In this document: piece by piece, positions 57,875-64,000 of the stretch
Layout: every line of letters begins with the position of its first letter
Position numbering within the stretch: the stretch's first letter is position 1
The notes under the pieces: model-generated
Told to the model about the DNA's origin: nothing
The model's input: only the letters and a program-made list of their open reading frames with translations
The model's database searches: none
Assembly: GCA_933207985.1 (NCBI GenBank)
Contig: OW240915.1
Span: 272,909,707-272,973,706, forward strand
DNA: 64,000 bases
Source of the DNA: Pelobates cultripes
Taxonomy: Eukaryota > Chordata > Amphibia > Anura > Pelobatidae
Direction of reading: 5' to 3'
Translations under genes and position numbers: made by a program

Positions 57875-59191
57875 TTCTAAGCAGGACTATTCAATAAGTC
57901 TGAATTGTCGGCAAAATAAGTAAATTTCAAAGTTTTGGCCAGAGTGGTCGATTTGGAAATCCTCCAAATTAACTATATTTTCAACTCAGCCATTTTGCTC
58001 TAAAATTTGAACATCACAGTTTATGTTTAGTGAATAAACCCGCTTTGGTTTTTCCTGTGTGTGCCTTGTAGAAAAAAACAATGAGTCCTAATCTCTGACG
58101 CTCAATCTGTTGTGGTATACAATCACCTTTCCTGTAATGCTTCACTAAGCTTTACGCGCATTGTAGTCCACAATAACTGGAGTGCCAAATAGTAGTCATT
58201 ACTTGTATAGTGTATTATTATTGCAAAATATATATACTGTTAACTATAACGTTACAGCATTTTGGCATGTTTCTGTTACGGTGGCCTATACTGGGCTACT
58301 AGTGTTAAACTGCATGCAGTATTTTTAGAAGCCTGGAGATATGGTTGCTAAGCTTGTATCCATAGATACAATAGGTTCCATCCTATACACCGAAGCTGGA
58401 TTGGCCAATATCTTAGGTAGCAATTAGCAAACAGAATACATAGGGTAAACACGGTGAAATGGGCTGTGGTGATGTTTTCTAAAACATAGATAAAAGCATT
58501 GGATCTTTCAAAGTACTGAAAAACACCTGGCTCTTCACCAAATGTTTTTTTGTTTTTTATCATTACATCTCTTGGGGATTTCCTTTTGCGAGAAAAATAA
58601 ATCAACATTCTGTCAGTTCAGTTAGAAAAATAACGTTAAAAAAATGAAGCAGGCACAGAGGATTTTCAATAATATTTACAGTGAAATAGTCATTATTCTG
58701 TGTAATGAAGGATGTGCCCAGTGCATGAGGAATATATTTTATTTCAATACATTAGCTTAAAGCTTTATTCACTGCAATGCTCCAGATTAGGAAGGGGAGA
58801 TGTATCACTGTGTAATAAGCTAGAGAAGTCCAATCATGTTGAATAATAAAACATAACTTTTACTCCAAATAGCTAGAAACAATCTAAAATTGAACACATT
58901 CCAAAATGTATACAGTACAATAAGGTGATGACAGTCAAAAAAGGGATCCTATATCATGCTAATATAGCGTAAAGGTTACGTTGTCACTTACAGACCGTAG
59001 GGGTGACAGAGACTGTAAACCGTAAATTGAAATGGGATAAAATAGAATAACAATCAGTATCACTGCTTGTTGTAGAAAACTTAAAAGCTAACCACATTGA
59101 TATTATAATAGTAATGAACTTAAATATAAGCAACTAACAAACAGATTACAGTAGTTGCAAAATGACAAATGATAGAATAGTATAGTGTAGT
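57875..59191. other. AT-rich sequence, minor repeat trace
   Basis: 57880-58045 has the AACTGTGATGTTCAAATTTT-like style of small anuran repeats but no termini. The minus 86-codon frame at 58348-58608 has no motif. Confidence 0.35.
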
Positions 59192-59660
59192 TTAAAGGCA
59201 TACTATAGTGCCAGCAATACAAAGCTGTATTCCTGGCACTATCGCTCCCTCTTCCTCCTCCCCTCCCTCGTGCTCCACCTTCCTGGTAAATAAAGGGTTA
59301 AAAACCTGATCTTAGCGCCAATGTTCCTCAGCGCTGGGTAGAAGCTCCGCCCCCTCCGACATCCTGCGACGAGTGGACTAATGCCGCCGGCGCATTAGAC
59401 CTCCCCATAAGAAAGCATCGAATCAATGCTTTCCTTTGGGGAAGGATCTGATGCTGGAGGTCCTCATGCAGAGTGAGGATGTCCAGTGTCAGATACCGGA
59501 CCAGACATCCATTGTGGGCAGACTTAGAGCTGCAATGTAAACATTGCAGTTTCTCTGGAACTGCAATGTTTTACATTGCAGCACTAAGTGCAAAAGGGAC
59601 TGTGCACCCAGACCACTTCAATGAGTTGAAGTGGTCTGGGTGCCCACAGTGTCCTTTTAA
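59192..59660. mobile_element. T2-like MITE, complete
   Basis: 469 bp from TTAAAGGCATACTATAGTGC to CCCACAGTGTCCTTTTAA. Each end has a local hairpin (AGTGCCAGCAATACAAAGC / TGTATTCCTGGCACT at left; CAGACCACTTCAATGAG / TTGAAGTGGTCTG at right), so the element could form a cruciform with side arms. Internal ATTGCAG repeats lie at 59535-59582. Confidence 0.85.
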
Positions 59661-60478
59661 CAATTTCCATCAATGCCTGCTACAGAGCACTTAAAGGTAG
59701 AATTATTGATTTTATAACATTGTAAATAATATCTGTATTAATAAACTTAATTATTAGTATTTAACAAATAGACAAAAGTAGTTGCAAAATAAATATTAAG
59801 TTTACAAATTTAGAGTCAGATAGAAATAGAGTTGGATAAAGCTTTAGGGTTAATGTAATAGAGAAAGAGATTTCTCACCCTTCACTAGGAGAGAGCCCTG
59901 ACATACTTTTCACCAGCAAGCGGCTCTTCAAGATCGTTAAATGACGAATTAATATGACTAATATTAGTAAGCCTCTCTTCTTTAAAGTGGCTTAGTTAAT
60001 TCTATATTTTTCCACCCCAGCCTTTCTTATCGTCCCCTAGCATCCCTAACCCACCAAAGGCTCACTGATGACCTTGGGACCTACTGTTACTTACTATTCT
60101 TTATGTCCTGCTGGGTGTTAATGCACAGTGCTACTATGTTGGTAAATCCACCATGGCAAAGCACCAGAAGTTGCATCCTCTGCCCTGTATGTAAAATCAC
60201 GTGCTAGTTCATCGAGATCCCGTAATCATCGTCACTGGAAGAAGGTTACTCACCGCTGGAAGGACATAATTGCTGGCAGCCAATGACAAAGCTGACAATG
60301 ATGCAGAGCTTGATTAAAGCTCTACATTTTGACAACTTTTGTCAACTTGCGTTTTCTACATAAGGAAAAGTAGGTCTTAATTTTCTTTATGTATAACTTT
60401 ATAAAACAATCTAATTGTCCCAAACTAGGGAAAAACAGTGGGGCACTACAAGTTAAAAAGAATAGTGCCGGTTCTACT
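59661..60478. other. AT-rich sequence without features
   Basis: Nothing supported. Confidence 0.4.
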
Positions 60479-60653
60479 TTAAAGGGACACTATAGGCACC
60501 AAGACCACTTCAGCTCAGCGCTTCAGCAAGGGACATTGGCGCTGGAATCAGGTAAGCGACTGAATGGGTTTTTCACCCCTTCTGCAACATGTAGTGGGGG
60601 CACGACAGAGGGGGGGGGGCACTAAAGAGTGCTATACTATAGTTTCCCTTTAA
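60479..60653. mobile_element. T2-like MITE, internally deleted
   Basis: 175 bp from TTAAAGGGACACTATAGGCA to CTATAGTTTCCCTTTAA. It keeps both ends and the CAAGACCACTTCAGCTCAG block but lacks most of the interior found in other copies. A nine- to ten-base G run lies at about 60610-60619. Confidence 0.8.
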
Positions 60654-61340
60654 GTCTCCCAGTGTTCCAAGAAGTAGACAGAGCTTCTTCTGGAAATGTT
60701 TCTGTTTATTTACTTTCCCAGATGAGAATATCTCTCTAGTACAATACGGATTGCTTGAAATCAATCTAAACAAGAACAGAGCTAGCGGCATCCCAGATTA
60801 CTATCTGCTTGTTCTAATTTATAAGGATAAGTCGGCAGATGTGTTGTCACCGAGATCTTCTTTACCCTCACTTTCATATTAATCTTGTATGGACATTTTA
60901 CTTGGATGGACACCAAGCTATCAATCACTGTAAAAAGAAACAGCTGCTAAAAAAACACAAAGTGATACTTAGAACACACTTTCCTCTTTAATTAAGTGGA
61001 TGAACAAGATGTTCTAATTAGGTATTTAGAATTCATCCTTAATCAGGAGTTGTTGCTACAAGGTAACAAACACTGAGCCATTGAAGTGTTTTATGTGCAA
61101 GATGACAGCTTTATGGTGCTGGTGACTTCATGTTGTTAGGGAACTTAATGCAGAAATTCTTAAAGTCACCCAAAATAACTTTATAGTAATAAAATGAGTA
61201 TTTATTTTTCTCCCTTTGCAAGCCTAGTTGGCATGTTTAAGTAATTTCTGTTTATTGACTCTGCAGCAATGTGGTCAGTTTTATGATGGACTGCGTTGAA
61301 GGTTCAGATGTTGGACGCCTAATAAATCACACATAATACT
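60654..61340. other. Single-copy sequence without features
   Basis: A minus 72-codon frame (60573-60791) overlaps the MITE and has no motif. Confidence 0.4.
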
Positions 61341-61346
61341 CTAGAA

Positions 61347-61483
61347 CAGGCTTCCCCAAACTCTGGCCCTCCAGATATTGCTGAACTACAACTCCCATGA
61401 TTCTATGAATGAAATAGATAGAATGAGAATCATGGGAGCTGTAGTTCAGCAACATCTGGAGGGCCGGAGCTTGGGGAAGCCTG
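61347..61483. mobile_element. hAT-type hairpin MITE
   Basis: 137 bp. CAGGCTTCCCCAAACTCTGG at the left faces AGCTTGGGGAAGCCTG at the right. Arms of nearly 60 bases (GGCCCTCCAGATATTGCTGA, ACTACAACTCCCATGATTCT) pair almost throughout, around a loop near 61410-61418. CTAGAA flanks both sides (61341-61346, 61484-61489). Eight matching bases cannot be aligned in register, so the duplication looks decayed. Confidence 0.8.
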
Positions 61484-61489
61484 CTAGAA

Positions 61490-62109
61490 CCTCTTATTTA
61501 GGCATCAGTTGTGCAAAGTGCACATACTGGTATAGAGAATGTCAGGAATGCTTGCAGGTTTTTTGTGGTTTTACATAGTATCAGTAATTCACATATCTGG
61601 GAACTGCAATTTCCTGACCTACCATACCCATTAGTGTAATTCACTAATGTGAGAATGCAAAGTGAATTATGTTTGAATTTTGAAATTAGGTCTTTTTAAA
61701 ATGATACGTTCTGCCAGCTTTCTTTATAATGCAATAATTTGCACTGATCCAACTTTTTAAACACAAAATTATCTAAGCAATTGGAACATTTTGAAGAGGA
61801 CAGATGATCTTGTAAGTGGTATCATTTGTAAACAGTGGTGACATACAGTGAAATCATACAACTATCTGGGTTATTTATGTTTAAGCTTTAACCCCAATGT
61901 ATTGAATCCAGCACTGGTTAGCTCTTCCCTTCTACTTCCACTTTTCTCACAGGCTTGAATCAAGAAGACTCAGACAGAGGTGCCACTGACTGGCTTAAAG
62001 AAAAGTACATACATTAGCTGTTGCTCTAAGCAAATCAGTGGCGCCTCTTTTCAAGGCTGTATCTAATTTATTGTTGGGTAACTTTTCCCCTAAATATAAT
62101 GCAATACTT
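61490..62109. other. AT-rich sequence, minor inverted repeat
   Basis: CATTAGTGTAATTCACTAATG at about 61629-61649 is a near-perfect palindrome. Otherwise nothing recognised. Confidence 0.4.
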
Positions 62110-62536
62110 TTTATAGTAATTGTTTCATGGCCAACTCTTGCCTCTCAACCATCCACATTTTGGCAGAACAGACACGATATTAGAGTCCGATATTGCTGTC
62201 CTGTGTTAGTCCCCTGGTGTCCAGCGTTTGGGGACACCAGGGAACTGTCCCCAACATTCATAGGACTCACGCATCATTAGAACTACTTGCACTTTGTTTA
62301 GGACATTAGGACCCTGCAGGAAGCACTGAAACGGGGACTGCCCTCAGTGGGCCAGTCAAATTGATTGGCAGTAATGTGGGTGGACACGCCTCCTTTCCTG
62401 TTGGATCCGCCCCTTTATGTGCAGATTTGCTCCTTTTGGGTGGAGCCTGTGACACAATGGTGCCACTGGACCACCTTTTTTACTCCCCTCCCACTGGCAT
62501 TCTGATTATGGGACTGTTGATGTTGGGAGGTATGCC
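62110..62536 (-). repeat. CTCCCAAC-type dispersed repeat, reverse
   Basis: The right edge GTTGGGAGGTATG (62524-62536) mirrors the left edge at 8814. The interior has CCCTGGTGTCC and GGGAACTGTCCCCA as at 32.8 kb, GGGGACACCAGG making a local hairpin with the former (62212-62242), and TCCGCCCC. The 179-codon frame at 62361-62900 runs across this repeat and the next element and is not a gene. Confidence 0.5.
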
Positions 62537-62582
62537 AGCCTGGTCCAATGCAGTTCTTGTATTTCAGTTGTGTTTTATTTTG

Positions 62583-63990
62583 GATTTTAACTCCTTAAGG
62601 ACCATGGATGTACTAAGTACATCCGACAGAAAACGCTCCTTACTAGGTACGTCCGCGGCAAATATGAGCCGTTCTATGCAATTACCTATAGACAGTAAGC
62701 TTGTTTCTGTAAGTTTTCTTGTAAATTTCCTATTTATAGTTAAATTCCCCCCTCGTAATATTGTAAAGCGCTACAGAAATGGCAATAATATTAATAATAA
62801 TACTTACCTGATCGCCGTCGTTCCCCCGCAGGCTATAGGGGTTGCTCCCGGTCTGGGGGTACTACCTGACAGCCCAGACAGTCCCCCCTCTGCAAATTAG
62901 GCCCCCGTGGGCCATGTGATCGCTCTGAAAAACTTATCACAGTGATGATATTGTCAGTGAAACAAAAGATTTTTGCATTTTTCACACACAAACGGCACTT
63001 TCACTCATGATATCATTGTTGTGATACATTTTACTGTTTTGAAACACTAATATCTGTGTCCAGTAACGTTTCCAGAGTATAGCAGTACCCCCCATGTACA
63101 GGTTTTATAGTGTATTTGAAAGTTACAGGTTCAAATATAAGGCTTGATTTTCAGATTTTTCACATTGAAATTTGCCAGATTGGTTATGTTGCCTTTGAGA
63201 GCGTAAGGTAGCCCAGTTATGAGAATTACCCCCATGATGGCATACCATTTGCAAAAGAAGTCAAGCCAAGGTATTGCAAATGGGGTATGTATAGTATGTA
63301 TAGTCTTTTTTAGTTTTAGTAGCCACTTAATCACAAAAAACTGACCAAAGTTAGTGTTCATAATAGTTTTTTTGCATTTTTAACACACAAACATATATAA
63401 ATGCTAACTTTGTCCAGTGTTTGTGGCTACTAAAACAGACTGGACATACCCCATATTGAATACCCTGGGTTGTCTACGTTAAAAAAAATATGTACATGTG
63501 AGGTGTGATTCAGAGATTTATGACAGATAACAGTGTTACAATGTCACTAATGATACATTTTAAAAATATATATTTTGAAACAGCAATGTCCTACTTGTAC
63601 TTATAGCCCCATAACTTGCACACAAAAAAGAGCATGTTAACATTGGGTATTTCTAAACTCAGCATAAAATTTAGAAACTATTTAGCACGGGTGTGTTTTG
63701 GCGGTTGTAGATACGTAACAGATTTTGGGGGTCAAAGTTGGAAAAAGTGTGTTTTTTAAATGTTTTCATCATATTTTATAATTTTTTATAGTAAATTATA
63801 TGATATGATGAAAATAATGGTTTCTTTAGAATGACAATTTAATGGCGAGAAAACGGTATATAATATGTGTGGGTACAGTAAACAAGTAAGAGGAAAATTA
63901 CAGCTAAACACAAACACAGTAAAAATGTAAAAAGTGCCCTGGTCCTTAACGGCAAGAAAACTGAAAAACGGTCTGGTCACTAAGGGGCTA
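62583..63990 (-). mobile_element. Composite TTAACCCC-type element with L2 tail inside
   Basis: The left edge is TTAACTCCTTAAGGACCATG with GATGTACTAAGTACATCC (62605-62622), a perfect palindrome. The right edge is GGTCACTAAGGGGCTATA near 63990. 63460-63990 is the reverse complement of the repeat at 2161-2680. 62940-63470 shares the CCCATGTACAGGTTTTA and GGGGTATGTCCAG arms and has a fold-back centre near 63370. A short L2-like 3' tail (62697-62805: TTGTAAAGCGCTACAG, ATGGCAATAATATTAATAATAA) lies near the left end. No coding capacity. Confidence 0.55.
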
Positions 63991-64000
63991 TATGAGAAAA

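Noticed and set aside
61341..61489. An 8-bp target duplication for the hAT hairpin
   Set aside because: Only CTAGAA (6 bp) matches in register on both sides; extending to eight bases fails, so a full duplication is not claimed.
62361..62900. 179-codon plus-strand ORF
   Set aside because: It crosses a dispersed repeat, a TTAA terminus and a LINE tail. A continuous protein over such a mosaic is implausible and no domain is visible.
1..64000. tRNA, rRNA, CRISPR array, bacterial operon or virus-derived gene
   Set aside because: Looked for cloverleaf arms, A/B-box style blocks, regularly spaced repeats with unique spacers, ribosome-binding sites, and capsid or envelope-like frames. None was seen. 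Tandem arrays present are minisatellites without unique spacers.

Overview
The window reads as non-coding nuclear DNA from a vertebrate, most probably an anuran amphibian. It is AT-rich, has no long host ORF, and is packed with interspersed repeats. The clearest lineage marker is about twenty copies or fragments of short inverted-repeat elements bounded by TTAA and starting TTAAAGG(A/G), which is the signature of the T2-family MITEs described from Xenopus. TTAACCCCTTAAGGACAC-type TTAA elements, L2/CR1-like LINEs, hAT and Tc1 copies fit the same picture. The species cannot be fixed from the sequence alone.

Layout. 1-4.1 kb: a complete T2-like MITE, then a three-layer nest (T2 fragment, TTAACCCC element, hAT fold-back element with a perfect 8-bp target duplication). 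4.1-12.8 kb: mostly single-copy sequence with T2 copies and one candidate 74-nt host exon (5389-5462). 12.8-14.5 kb: a non-autonomous hAT element with exact 8-bp duplications, holding a complete T2 MITE and a long TG-rich minisatellite; a short relative at 29.65-30.0 kb lacks the MITE and shows the empty site. 16.8-17.4 kb: CA-rich tandem DNA. 19.2-21.3 kb: a dead Tc1-like transposase gene split by a reverse-oriented retrotransposon insertion. 21.5-28.5 kb: short TTAA elements, a CR1-like 3' end and a large AT-rich fold-back element. 32.4-34.6 kb: CTCCCAAC-type repeat, LINE 3' tail and a second TG-rich minisatellite. 37.2-38.6 kb: an antisense L2-like LINE remnant. 40.6-49.5 kb: T2 MITEs in unresolved AT-rich sequence. 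53.0-57.0 kb: two sense copies of the same LINE family, one nearly intact. 57.4-64 kb: a pogo/Tigger-like MITE, more T2 copies, a hAT hairpin, and a copy of the TTAACCCC element inverted relative to the one at 2.2 kb.

How the parts work together. There is no operon or pathway here. The only substantial protein-coding content is selfish: an L2-clade endonuclease/reverse transcriptase ORF broken by one frameshift in an A8 run, and an inactive Tc1 transposase. The many TTAA, hAT and TA-flanked elements have no coding capacity and would depend on transposases encoded elsewhere. Nested insertions with intact target duplications give a relative chronology of transposition. I found no convincing undescribed system. 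The strongest leads are the minisatellite-bearing hAT family with its internal empty-site control, and the candidate exon.
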